A stretch of 64,000 nt of DNA from Rhizobium sp. (GTDB lineage Bacteria > Pseudomonadota > Alphaproteobacteria > Rhizobiales > Rhizobiaceae): positions 1-64,000 of the forward strand of contig JAHHDR010000027.1 in the NCBI GenBank assembly GCA_019739215.1. Reading direction: 5' to 3'. Of this stretch, positions 36,179 to 46,302 are shown piece by piece. The notes beneath the pieces were generated by a model. That model was not told the DNA's origin. It saw only the letters and a program-made list of their open reading frames with translations, and did no database searches. Every line of letters starts with the position of its first letter. Within the stretch, counting starts at the first letter, position 1. The position numbers were made by a program, and so were the translations under genes.

Positions 36179-38146
36179 ATGGCGGCCGAAAGCGTTTCAC
36201 ATGGGTTCGATCTCGTTCCGGTCGTCACGCTGCTGGCGGCGGGCGTCGTCGCTGTTCCGCTGTTCCGGAAGCTGGGCCTCGATTCCGTGCTTGGCTATCT
36301 CGCCGCCGGACTTGTCATCGGACCTTTCGGTCTGGGTCTTTTCTCAGACCCGCAGACCATCATCCACGTCGCCGAACTCGGCGTAGTGATGTTCCTCTTC
36401 GTCATAGGGCTCGAAATGCAGCCATCGCGCCTCTGGAGCCTGCGGCGTCAGATCATCGGGCTGGGCCTGGCCCAGGTGGTCACCTGCGGGTTGCTCGCGA
36501 CGGGCGTCGGGCTGGCGCTCGGCTATTCCCTGCCGGTGTCCTTCGTGCTTGGCATGGGCTTTGTGCTGACGTCGACGGCGATCGTCTTCCAGATGCTCAA
36601 CGATCGCGGCGAACTCTCTGCACCCCAAGGGCAGAAGATCGTGTCGATCCTGCTGCTCGAGGATCTCGCCATCGTGCCCCTGCTCGCCGCCGTCGCCTTC
36701 CTGGCGCCCGGTGGCAGCCAGGCCGGGCTTGGCGACCAGGTCCAGCAGGTCGGCATTGCCGTCGGCGCCGTCCTGCTTCTGGTCCTGATCGGGCGCTACC
36801 TGCTAAACCCGATGTTCCGGATCCTCGCCAATGCCGGCGCGCGCGAAGTGATGACCGCCGCGGCACTGCTGGTGGTCCTCGGCGCCGCGCTGCTGATGGC
36901 CCTGGGCGGCCTGTCGATGGCGATGGGGGCCTTTCTCGCGGGCGTCCTGTTGTCCGAGAGTACCTTCCGGCACCAGTTGGAAGCCGATATCGAGCCGTTT
37001 CGCGGAATATTGCTCGGCCTCTTCTTTCTCGGCGTCGGCATGGCGCTCGATGTCGGCTTGGTGATCGGAAATCTCGGCTTCATAACCCTGGCCGTCATCG
37101 CGCTGATGGCGATCAAGGGGATGGGGATCTACCTCGTGGCCCGCCTGCTCGGTGCATCGGGCCGCGAGGCACTGGATCGCGCCGTTATCATGGCCCAGGG
37201 CGGCGAATTCGCCTTCGTGCTTTTTGCGGCAGCACTGACGGCCAATGTCATCGACGGCACCACGAGCGCAATCTTCACCTCGGCAGTGATCATATCCATG
37301 GTGCTGACCCCGTTTCTCGGGATGGGGCTTCGCCGGCTGATGCCCGAACCGGGCCCGTCGGCGGATGGAGTCGAGGCGCCGGACGGCCTCACGGGAAGCG
37401 TGCTGATCATCGGCTTCGGCCGCTTCGGCCAGATGGCCAGCCAACCGCTTCTGGCGCGCGGTTTCGATGTCTCGGTCATAGACATGGATGTCGAGATGAT
37501 CGAGGCGGCGGCCAAGTTCGGCTTCAAGGTCTATTACGGCGACGGGACCCGCCTCGATATCCTGCATGCGGCCGGCGTCGACCACGCAAGGATCGTGATG
37601 ATCTGCGTCGAGCGCGCGGAGACGGCCATCCGGATCGCAGAACTCATGAAGTCGGAGCACCCGCTCGTTCCCGTCATGGCGCGCTCCTTCGACCGGGGCA
37701 CCACGCTCGCCCTGATCAAGGCCGGTGTCGACTACGAACTCCGGGAGACACTGGAGTCTGCTTTCGTCTTCGGGCGGACTGCGCTGGTCAAGCTCGGGAT
37801 CCGCGAGGAGGAGGCCGACGAACTGATCGAAGACACAAGGCGCCGGGATCTGCAAAGGCTCGAAATGCAGATGGCGGGCGACTTCTACGCCGGACAGGAG
37901 CACTTCCTCAACAACCAGATCCCCCCGGCACCGTTCAACACGCCGCGCCGGACAGGGCGCGCGGGCAACGCGGAAGCCGCTGCGGTGCTGGACCTCGACC
38001 CTTCAGGAAAGCGCGTCTCCAGACGGCGCGTGATCGCCTGCCGAAGCTCTCGCGAGCATTTCCTGCCTCCCAACGGCGGGCAGACGATGGCCGCTTTGCT
38101 CGAATTCCGGGCCGGCCCTTCCCTTTCCCGTCGATTTCGTTTATAG
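36179..38146 (+). CDS. KefB/KefC-type monovalent cation:proton antiporter (CPA2)
   Basis: A 655-residue inner-membrane antiporter. About 12-13 helices cover residues 10-390, with the CPA2 motifs LGYLAAGLVIGPFG and LVVLGAALLMALGGLSMAMGAFLAG and the QGGEFAFVLFAAA segment. A cytoplasmic TrkA-N/RCK domain starts near 405 with the nucleotide loop GFGRFGQ and has YYGDGTRLDIL. It probably exchanges K+ for H+ under nucleotide control. The last 60 residues are basic and low in similarity, and a six-C run at 37921 could hide an indel. It separates truB from rpsO. Confidence 0.9.
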   Translation: MAAESVSHGFDLVPVVTLLAAGVVAVPLFRKLGLDSVLGYLAAGLVIGPFGLGLFSDPQTIIHVAELGVVMFLFVIGLEMQPSRLWSLRRQIIGLGLAQVVTCGLLATGVGLALGYSLPVSFVLGMGFVLTSTAIVFQMLNDRGELSAPQGQKIVSILLLEDLAIVPLLAAVAFLAPGGSQAGLGDQVQQVGIAVGAVLLLVLIGRYLLNPMFRILANAGAREVMTAAALLVVLGAALLMALGGLSMAMGAFLAGVLLSESTFRHQLEADIEPFRGILLGLFFLGVGMALDVGLVIGNLGFITLAVIALMAIKGMGIYLVARLLGASGREALDRAVIMAQGGEFAFVLFAAALTANVIDGTTSAIFTSAVIISMVLTPFLGMGLRRLMPEPGPSADGVEAPDGLTGSVLIIGFGRFGQMASQPLLARGFDVSVIDMDVEMIEAAAKFGFKVYYGDGTRLDILHAAGVDHARIVMICVERAETAIRIAELMKSEHPLVPVMARSFDRGTTLALIKAGVDYELRETLESAFVFGRTALVKLGIREEEADELIEDTRRRDLQRLEMQMAGDFYAGQEHFLNNQIPPAPFNTPRRTGRAGNAEAAAVLDLDPSGKRVSRRRVIACRSSREHFLPPNGGQTMAALLEFRAGPSLSRRFRL

Positions 38147-38248
38147 GCCGCGCCAGCGAGAACCAAGTTCCCCGCTATCACTGGCCAGAGCTGGACGACA
38201 TCCCGGCTTTGGGCGTCTCAAAAATCCAAAATTCGAAAGGATTGCCCG

Positions 38249-38518
38249 ATGTCGCTGACTACTGAGCGCAAGGCTGAGCTTATCAAGGAATACGCAACCG
38301 TACAGGGCGATACCGGTTCTCCGGAAGTCCAGGTCGCGATCCTGACCGAGCGGATCAACACCCTGACCGACCACTTCAAGGCCCACAAGAAGGACAACCA
38401 CTCCCGTCGTGGTCTTCTGAAGATGGTTTCGAGCCGCCGTTCGCTTCTTGACTACCTCAAGAAGAAGGACGAAGGCCGTTACACGAAGCTGATCCAGGCT
38501 CTCGGCATTCGCCGCTAA
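38249..38518 (+). CDS. rpsO: 30S ribosomal protein S15
   Basis: An 89-residue primary 16S rRNA-binding protein of the small-subunit platform. Typical blocks are [29 protein letters not shown] and [12 protein letters not shown] with [20 protein letters not shown] site precedes the start. It is followed by two leader hairpins and then pnp, the conserved rpsO-pnp order. Confidence 0.98.
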   Translation: MSLTTERKAELIKEYATVQGDTGSPEVQVAILTERINTLTDHFKAHKKDNHSRRGLLKMVSSRRSLLDYLKKKDEGRYTKLIQALGIRR

Positions 38519-38526
38519 CATCTTTC

Positions 38527-38560
38527 GGCGGGAGGGGCGACCCTTCCGCCGGTTTCATTT
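38527..38560 (+). terminator. rpsO terminator-like hairpin
   Basis: GGCGGGAGGG (38527-38536) pairs with CCCTTCCGCC (38541-38550, one G-T pair) and is followed by GGTTTCATTT. It begins nine bases after the rpsO stop. It probably ends part of the rpsO transcripts before pnp. Confidence 0.6.
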
Positions 38561-38561
38561 C

Positions 38562-38581
38562 ATGCCGGGCGACCCCGGCAT
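38562..38581 (+). promoter_or_regulatory. pnp leader hairpin
   Basis: ATGCCGGG pairs with CCCGGCAT around a 4-base loop, about 190 bases before the pnp ATG. In E. coli such leader hairpins are RNase III targets for pnp autoregulation; a similar role here is inference. Confidence 0.4.
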
Positions 38582-38771
38582 CCTGTCTCCCGGATAGGCC
38601 GGGCGCGGGACCTGAACAGCCCATCATGGGGCAGGATTGCAGTCTGTTTCCGCGGCAAGCGCCGCACGAAACAAGAACCAGACCGCTGTCTTGCCCGTGA
38701 TGTGCACAACAAAAAGAGTGTCCGGTCCTGCCTCGCAGCAGGATTGGCCGCGCACATCGGAAGGACAAGAT

Positions 38772-40910
<2,139 letters not shown>

Positions 40911-40936
40911 TAGTCTCCGCAAATCCTGGCATCACG

Positions 40937-40964
40937 AGGCGCGGGTCACGACCCGCGCCTTTTC
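40937..40964 (+). terminator. pnp intrinsic terminator
   Basis: A 10-base-pair perfect stem (AGGCGCGGGT with ACCCGCGCCT) has a CACG loop followed by four T, 27 bases after the pnp stop. Confidence 0.85.
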
Positions 40965-40982
40965 ATATGAGAGAGACCGACC

Positions 40983-41996
40983 ATGCGCGAAGCCGTAAAG
41001 ACCCTGTTCCATCCCTTTGAAACCAATGTGCTGACGCCGCCGCCAGCCGGCGAGCGCGTGCTCTTCCTTGGCGCCGAGACAGGCTATGCGCTGCCCGAAG
41101 GCTTCGCCGCCGAGATGGAAGTGGTGCAGGCATTCCGCCCAATTTACAACGCGCTGCAGAAGCGTGGCGTCGATGCCCAGCCCGAAATCACGGGCACCGA
41201 TTTCGACATGGCGCTAATATTGATGACGCGCCACAAGGGCCAGAACGAGAACTTCCTCGCCGAGGCGCTTTCGCGCCTGAAGCCGGGCGGCCGGATCGTG
41301 ATGGCCGGATCGAAGGAAGATGGCGTACAGTCGCTGCGCAAGAAGCTGGTCTCGCTGGAGGTCGAGGTCGAGCACCTCGCCAAGTACCACGCCCAGGCTT
41401 TCTGGCTCACGCGTCCGCAGGATCCGGCGTTGCTCATCGCGGCGCTGCGCGCCAAGCCGAGCTTCGTCGCCGACAAGTTCGTGACCGCGCCCGGCATGTT
41501 CTCACATGGCGAGGTTGATGCCGGTTCGCTCTATCTCGCGCGCTACCTGCCGACGGACTTCCGCAAGCATGCGGCGGACTTTGGCGCCGGATGGGGATAT
41601 CTGACCGTAGCCCTTGCCGAACTTTCCCCCAGCATCGAAGGCATCGACCTCTACGAGGCCGATCATGCGGCGCTGCAGGCCGCGCGCAAGAATGTCGATC
41701 ACCTCTGCCCAAAGCTCCAGACACGCTATCACTGGCTTGATCTCGCGCGCGAGGAGGTCAAGGCACGCTACGACCTTATCGTCATGAACCCCCCGTTCCA
41801 CGAAGGCCATGCCACCGAGCCTGGCCTCGGCCAGGCGATGATTCGCAAGGCATCCGAGTCGCTGCGCACCGGCGGCGAACTGCTGATGGTTGCCAATCGC
41901 GGCCTGCCCTACGAGCCGGTCCTGAAGGAGCTGTTCAGGACCAGCGGCGAAACGGCACGCAATGCCCGCTACAAGGTTCTCTGGGCGAAGAAATAG
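40983..41996 (+). CDS. rsmC: Class I SAM-dependent methyltransferase, RsmC-like
   Basis: A 337-residue protein with the two-domain RsmC/RlmG layout. The degenerate N-terminal MTase-like domain runs to about residue 160. The C-terminal catalytic domain has the SAM loop DFGAGWGYL and the guanine-N2 MTase motif NPPFHEG. E. coli RsmC makes m2G1207 of 16S rRNA. Orthology is probable but the target is inferred. A GAGAGACC site precedes the start. It is followed by a long inverted repeat at 42017-42053. Confidence 0.85.
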   Translation: MREAVKTLFHPFETNVLTPPPAGERVLFLGAETGYALPEGFAAEMEVVQAFRPIYNALQKRGVDAQPEITGTDFDMALILMTRHKGQNENFLAEALSRLKPGGRIVMAGSKEDGVQSLRKKLVSLEVEVEHLAKYHAQAFWLTRPQDPALLIAALRAKPSFVADKFVTAPGMFSHGEVDAGSLYLARYLPTDFRKHAADFGAGWGYLTVALAELSPSIEGIDLYEADHAALQAARKNVDHLCPKLQTRYHWLDLAREEVKARYDLIVMNPPFHEGHATEPGLGQAMIRKASESLRTGGELLMVANRGLPYEPVLKELFRTSGETARNARYKVLWAKK

Positions 41997-42016
41997 CCTA
42001 TCCAACCCATTGATAT

Positions 42017-42053
42017 ATCAAGCATATGCCCATACTGCGAGCATATGCTTGAT
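42017..42053. promoter_or_regulatory. 13-base inverted repeat containing two GCATATGC palindromes
   Basis: ATCAAGCATATGC and GCATATGCTTGAT are perfect inverted arms around an 11-base loop. Each arm holds the palindrome GCATATGC, and the two centres are 19 bases apart. It lies 80 bases before the AraC gene and just after rsmC. It could be the AraC-family operator, or a terminator of rsmC (GATTTT follows). Confidence 0.55.
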
Positions 42054-42132
42054 TTTGAGTTTCAGTAGACCTTTCTTGCGAACAAGGCTACTATTGCTCC
42101 GTTATGCCATATTCTTAACTTTTGGCGCCAAG

Positions 42133-43158
42133 ATGTCACCAGCCAACTCCGCAAGCGATCGCTACACCGCCGCCGCCGGCCTTGGCTCTGCCGTCGGCGA
42201 TGCCGCGCGCCAGTATGGCCTCGATCTCGCACCGATTTGCGCCGCTCTGGATATCGATCCCGAAGATTTCACGAAACTCACCGGACGCGTAAGCCTGGAC
42301 CGACTTTGCCGCCTGCTGGAGACCTGCGCGCTGCTCACCAAGGATGAAGCCTTCGGTCTGAAATGCGTCGATTATTTCAAGCCGGGCGCGACCGGACCCT
42401 TTGGCTTCGGCCTGATGCACGCCCCCACCGCCCTCGATTTCCTTCGTTTCATGGCGGATCACAGCGAATATGCTTCGGAGAAGAGTTACTCGAAGCTGAC
42501 AATCGACGGCAATGGCGGCGAGATCGTCTGGACGTTTTCACCGCTGATCGTCAAGCGCGACCAGTTTTTCGACATGGACATGGCCCTCATCATCGCCCGC
42601 CTTCGCGCCATACTCGGACCATCCGTCGACTCGCTGGAGATCGGCATGGAGCGCCCCAAGCCGCACAACCTCGCACCCTACCGCGAGCGCCTGACAAAAA
42701 GATTGCAGTTCGGCAGGAAAATCAATTCCTTACGGCTGCCTGCCGAGTTCTTCGGCGTCGAGAATCCCAAAGGCGACGCGCGGCTGTTTCAGCTTATGGA
42801 CCTGCAATGCCGTGCCTTGAAGCCGGAAGTCTCGGACCAGACCGACTTCAGCCAGGAACTGCGCGAGTTCGTGCTCAGCCACATCGCGGACAATGTCGTC
42901 GGCCTGTCCGAGGCGGCAAAGTACTTTCATGTCTCCGAGCGAACGCTGCAGCGCCGCCTGGCCGAGGCGGGTACCAGTCTTGCCGATCTTCGCGACGAGG
43001 TGCGGCGTGAACTCGCAGCACGACTGCTTGAGGAAACGGATCTGAGCGCATCCGAAATCGCCAGTCGGCTTGGCTACTCGCAGCCCAGCGCCTTCACGCG
43101 CTCCACGGTGCGATGGTTCGGGGCAACACCCCGTGCGTTCCGCAAGGCCAGCGCCTAG
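42133..43158 (+). CDS. AraC-family transcriptional regulator with Arabinose_bd-type N-terminal domain
   Basis: A 341-residue activator or repressor. The N-terminal half matches the OruR/VirF-like ligand domain (LCRLLETCALLTKDEAFGLK and GPFGFGLMHAPTALDFLRFM). The C-terminal AraC helix-turn-helix pair has LSEAAKYFHVSERTLQRRL and SASEIASRLGYSQPSAFTR with WFGATPRAFRK. The effector is unknown. The ATG at 42133 has no strong ribosome site. The strong inverted repeat upstream may be its own operator. Confidence 0.9.
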   Translation: MSPANSASDRYTAAAGLGSAVGDAARQYGLDLAPICAALDIDPEDFTKLTGRVSLDRLCRLLETCALLTKDEAFGLKCVDYFKPGATGPFGFGLMHAPTALDFLRFMADHSEYASEKSYSKLTIDGNGGEIVWTFSPLIVKRDQFFDMDMALIIARLRAILGPSVDSLEIGMERPKPHNLAPYRERLTKRLQFGRKINSLRLPAEFFGVENPKGDARLFQLMDLQCRALKPEVSDQTDFSQELREFVLSHIADNVVGLSEAAKYFHVSERTLQRRLAEAGTSLADLRDEVRRELAARLLEETDLSASEIASRLGYSQPSAFTRSTVRWFGATPRAFRKASA

Positions 43159-43383
43159 GCCCGGAAATATGACGGCTGCATATTAGCAGACTCTTTATGC
43201 CCCATGACGGCACGAATATTGGCGCGTCATGTGAATGCAAATGACGCAGCATCGTAATATATCAGCACCATTCGAACCGATAAGGCTGTCAAGCCTCGAG
43301 GCCAAGCAAGGCCGCGGGGCTGAATTCATTAGGGGCAACGGTTCGGCCAAAACCTCTTAATCCAGCAGGGCTCGGGAGGCCGC

Positions 43384-43647
43384 TTGCGACGTATGGAAAG
43401 CTTGATGAGTCAGGGACTGAAGCATACCGCCGGCACGAACACATCAGAGCTTTCCCGTCTGGAACTGATTGGCCTCACGCTTGCCGCGAACGGCATCTCC
43501 ACGACGGAATCCGCCGCGCGTCTGGGCATGCGCGAAGAGGATCTGGAGAATGCCTTGACCGGGGCTGAGCAGAAGCTCGGCGCCCGCAATCGCATGCAGG
43601 CAGTCGCGGCTGCCATCCAGCAGGGCTTGATCGGAATCGAGGTGTAG
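43384..43647 (+). CDS. Stand-alone LuxR/GerE-type helix-turn-helix protein
   Basis: An 87-residue protein that is essentially one LuxR-type DNA-binding domain. LSRLELIGLTLAANGISTTESAARLGM is followed by the EQKLGARNRMQAVAAAIQQGLI end helix. There is no receiver or ligand domain. GGGAGG is seven bases before a TTG at 43384; ATG at 43393 or 43405 are alternatives. It may act as a small regulator or dimerise with a larger LuxR protein. A structured element follows at 43678. Confidence 0.75.
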   Translation: MRRMESLMSQGLKHTAGTNTSELSRLELIGLTLAANGISTTESAARLGMREEDLENALTGAEQKLGARNRMQAVAAAIQQGLIGIEV

Positions 43648-43677
43648 GGGTAACCCTCGCAGGGCCGATTCCGATCC

Positions 43678-43775
43678 GGGTGCTGCGGGCGCCTTTCGAC
43701 ACAGCCACCGAACCTCCTCCCTCTCCGGTTCGGCGGTGTCGTTGTCCGATGGCGGCGGACCCGCCCGCAGCACCC
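43678..43775 (+). ncRNA. Putative structured RNA, three-way junction with CCUCCUCCC loop
   Basis: A 14-base-pair perfect closing stem (43678-43691 with 43762-43775) encloses two hairpins. The first has stems CGACAC/GTGTCG and CCGAACC/GGTTCGG with a pyrimidine loop. The second is GTCCG/CGGAC with a 7-base loop. The first loop carries CCTCCTCCC at 43713-43721, the anti-Shine-Dalgarno motif of CcsR/Cuckoo-type alphaproteobacterial small RNAs. It lies in the gap between two convergent genes and could be a processed 3' UTR RNA or only a bidirectional terminator. Confidence 0.45.
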
Positions 43776-43800
43776 AAGATCTCTTAGTCGCCGACGCCGG

Positions 43801-44043
43801 CTACTGGGGAATATGCTCAGAGAGCGGCGGCAACTGCACGGCGCCTTCGGGTCTCACTTCTTCAACACCCTCGATGAGCCGCAAGTCCTTCATGATGGCC
43901 TCATCGCCGCTACCGAATACTGCACCGGTCACTCGATCCACGGCCTCGACTTCCAGGCCCTGCCTGGCCATCGCCTCGGCGATCTTGTCGGTATCTGGCA
44001 GATGCATTTCATCAATCACGATGGCAAGATTGAGTTTGCTCAT
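43801..44043 (-). CDS. Small subtilisin-propeptide-like (inhibitor I9-like) protein
   Basis: An 80-residue cytoplasmic protein without a signal peptide. The predicted pattern is beta-alpha-beta-beta-alpha-beta: LNLAIVIDEM, a helix with DKIAEAMARQG, LEVEAVDRVTGAVFGSG, a helix around AIMKDLRLIEG, then VEEVRPEGAVQL. The GAVFGSG strand and the final VEEVRPEG resemble subtilisin propeptides. It lies 98 bases behind a subtilase gene on the same strand, so a role as trans-acting chaperone or inhibitor is inferred. Annotations of relatives as ketohydroxyglutarate aldolase are implausible for this size. Confidence 0.6.
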   Translation of the reverse strand: MSKLNLAIVIDEMHLPDTDKIAEAMARQGLEVEAVDRVTGAVFGSGDEAIMKDLRLIEGVEEVRPEGAVQLPPLSEHIPQ

Positions 44044-44141
44044 CCTTACGTCCTTCCGTGGGCATTCGGCAGGGAGGCCGAACACGCCTGCGGTCGCAGA
44101 TCACAGGCTCTACTACCTGAAGAATAGCCCCTGCGACACCC

Positions 44142-45407
44142 TTATGCAAGATCGCCGGACGGCGCCTGGACCAGCCCGGCTCCCACGTCGCGGGTCAGTT
44201 GGCCGTCCAGTGGACGCGCCGTTGACGTCAGAATGTCCCACAAGGCTCGCCCTCGAAGCGCAGGATTTGACTCGGCCCAGAGCGCGGCAACACCTGCGAC
44301 ATGGGGGCACGCCATGCTCGTGCCGTTCAAAGCGCGATACCGCCTGGGCACCGGCACCGTGGAGAAGACGTTCGTGCCGGGCGCCACCAGATCAATATTG
44401 CCCCCATCGGGGTTGATCCCTCCGTTCGAGAAGGATGCAGGCTTGAAGAAGGGATCGACGGCGCCGACCGCAAGGATCGACGGCGCATTCGCAGGCGATC
44501 CCACCGGCGAAATGGACCCGAAGTCACGGTTGCTTTCATTGCCCGCCGCGGCCACGATCAGGCAGCCATTATCCAATGCCCTGCGGGCCGCACGTTCATA
44601 GAGCAGGCTCGCCCGTCCGCCCTCCCCCACAGGCGCGCCAAGGGACATGGAGATGACCTCACATCCGATGTCGATGGCCCAGTTCATTCCGGCGATGATA
44701 TTCCGCTCGGCGCCGGATCCGGCATTGTTCAGCACCTTGCCGACGCAGAGCCCCGCCTCCGGAGCCACGCCATAGCGCGGCACGCCAGGTTGGCGCGTAC
44801 CCCCGATAGCGGTGCCCGCGCAATGCGTGCCATGTCCTTGAAGATCTTCCACGGTTTCGCCAGACACGAAGCTCCTGCTGTCGACGATCCGGCCTGTGAA
44901 ATCCGGGTGGCTGGCATCAATGCCTGTGTCCAGAATGGCGACCTTGATGTCTTTTCCGGTAAAGGGTGAGGCCAATGCGCCCACTGCCTGCACACCCCAC
45001 GTCGCAACCGTCGCATCGCGGAATTCCTGCTGCGCAAACAGATAGAACTCCGGGCGATCCTCGGCCACATCCCTATCGGCGCGAATTGCGTTGATGGCAG
45101 CCTGCCCACCGCTGGGCGCGATAGGTATGATCGCGGCATGCAGGTCTTCGATGAGGATCATATCCCGCGTATCGAACGGGACGGAGGCAAGTTCGCTCAT
45201 CCCCACGATATTGGTGCCCGTGCGGAACATCGCCGACATTCTGCGGGATGCGACACCCATCGCGGCGCCCTCCCTGAACACGACGATCGTCGCACCCGTA
45301 CGTCTCGGCAGCAAGGCGGTGAGAAAGGGATTTGGCTGGTGCGCCTGATCGCCAGCAATCTCCTCCGCCCCTGGTGCCTCCGCTTTTTCCTCTCCTTCCA
45401 TTTGCAT
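44142..45407 (-). CDS. S8-family serine peptidase (subtilase)
   Basis: A 421-residue subtilisin-like protease. An N-terminal region (about 30-125) ends in a propeptide-like fold. The catalytic domain has Asp160 (ILDTGID), His192 (GHGTHCAG), oxyanion Asn290 (AAAGNES) and Ser364 (NGTSMACPHVAG). The catalytic set is complete. No signal peptide is visible, so it is cytoplasmic or exported by an unknown route. ATG at 45407 follows GGGGAG. A small I9-like protein gene lies downstream. Confidence 0.92.
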   Translation of the reverse strand: MQMEGEEKAEAPGAEEIAGDQAHQPNPFLTALLPRRTGATIVVFREGAAMGVASRRMSAMFRTGTNIVGMSELASVPFDTRDMILIEDLHAAIIPIAPSGGQAAINAIRADRDVAEDRPEFYLFAQQEFRDATVATWGVQAVGALASPFTGKDIKVAILDTGIDASHPDFTGRIVDSRSFVSGETVEDLQGHGTHCAGTAIGGTRQPGVPRYGVAPEAGLCVGKVLNNAGSGAERNIIAGMNWAIDIGCEVISMSLGAPVGEGGRASLLYERAARRALDNGCLIVAAAGNESNRDFGSISPVGSPANAPSILAVGAVDPFFKPASFSNGGINPDGGNIDLVAPGTNVFSTVPVPRRYRALNGTSMACPHVAGVAALWAESNPALRGRALWDILTSTARPLDGQLTRDVGAGLVQAPSGDLA

Positions 45408-45483
45408 CAAGCTCCCCTTTCAACCCAGAAGGGCATCATAGGAGCTCTATCCAAAATTGCAATATCTAACAAGACAACCCGAA

Positions 45484-46290
45484 TCATTCCTGATCCGCGC
45501 GGTTAAGCGCATCCAGGACCGGCATCGAGGTGATGTTGTAGCCCGAGTCCACATAGTGGATCTCGCCCGTCACGCCCCGCGACATCTCCGAGAGCAGATA
45601 GACTGCCGACTGGCCGACATCCTCGATGGTCACCGTGCGGCGCATCGGAGAGTTCTTCTGCTGCCAGTTGAGCATGGCGCGGGCATCCGAGATCCCAGCG
45701 CCAGCCAACGTCCGGATCGGGCCGGCAGATATCGCATTGACGCGGATGCCGCGCGGGCCGAAGTCGCTGGCGAGATAGCGCACCGAAGCCTCGAGCGCCG
45801 CCTTGGCGACACCCATGACATTGTAGTTCGGCATGATGCGCTGTGAGCCGTTATAGGTCAGCGTCAGCATCGAACCGCTGTCGCCCATCAGCGACGCGGC
45901 ACGCCTGGCGACTTCCGTGAAGGAGAAGCAGGAGATCACCATCGTGCGGCTGAAATTGTCGCGCGACGTGTCGGCATAAAGACCCTTCAGTTCGTTCTTG
46001 TCGGAGAAGCCGATGGCGTGGACGACGAAATCCAGCCCGCCCCAGCGCTCCTTCAGGGCATCGAAGACCTGGTCCACGGATGCGATATTCTCGACGTCGC
46101 ATTCCAGCAGGAAGTCAGACCCGACTTCCGCGGCCAACGGCTTGACCCGCTTGCCCAGCGCCTCGCCCTGGTAGGTGAAGGCAAGCTCGGCGCCCTGCGC
46201 GGCGCAGGCCTTGGCGATGCCCCAGGCGATGGAATGGCTGTTGGCGACACCCATGATGAGGCCGCGTTTGCCCTGCATGATCCCCGTCAT
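45484..46290 (-). CDS. fabI: Enoyl-ACP reductase (NADH)
   Basis: A 268-residue final-step reductase of the fatty acid elongation cycle. The N-terminal GVANSHSIAWGIAKA cofactor loop and the active-site residues Tyr146, Tyr156 and Lys163 (YNVMGVAK) align exactly with E. coli numbering. It is the last gene of fabA-fabB-fabI, 13 bases from fabB. This FabI is probably the paralog dedicated to the unsaturated branch, as in other rhizobia. Confidence 0.96.
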   Translation of the reverse strand: MTGIMQGKRGLIMGVANSHSIAWGIAKACAAQGAELAFTYQGEALGKRVKPLAAEVGSDFLLECDVENIASVDQVFDALKERWGGLDFVVHAIGFSDKNELKGLYADTSRDNFSRTMVISCFSFTEVARRAASLMGDSGSMLTLTYNGSQRIMPNYNVMGVAKAALEASVRYLASDFGPRGIRVNAISAGPIRTLAGAGISDARAMLNWQQKNSPMRRTVTIEDVGQSAVYLLSEMSRGVTGEIHYVDSGYNITSMPVLDALNRADQE

Positions 46291-46302
46291 CGGAACTCCT
46301 GA

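Noticed and set aside
42017-42053. Attachment site or mobile-element border
   Set aside because: No integrase or second copy was seen. Position before a regulator gene fits an operator better.
43801-44043. Ketohydroxyglutarate aldolase
   Set aside because: At 80 residues it cannot hold a TIM-barrel aldolase. The strand-helix pattern fits a subtilisin propeptide fold.
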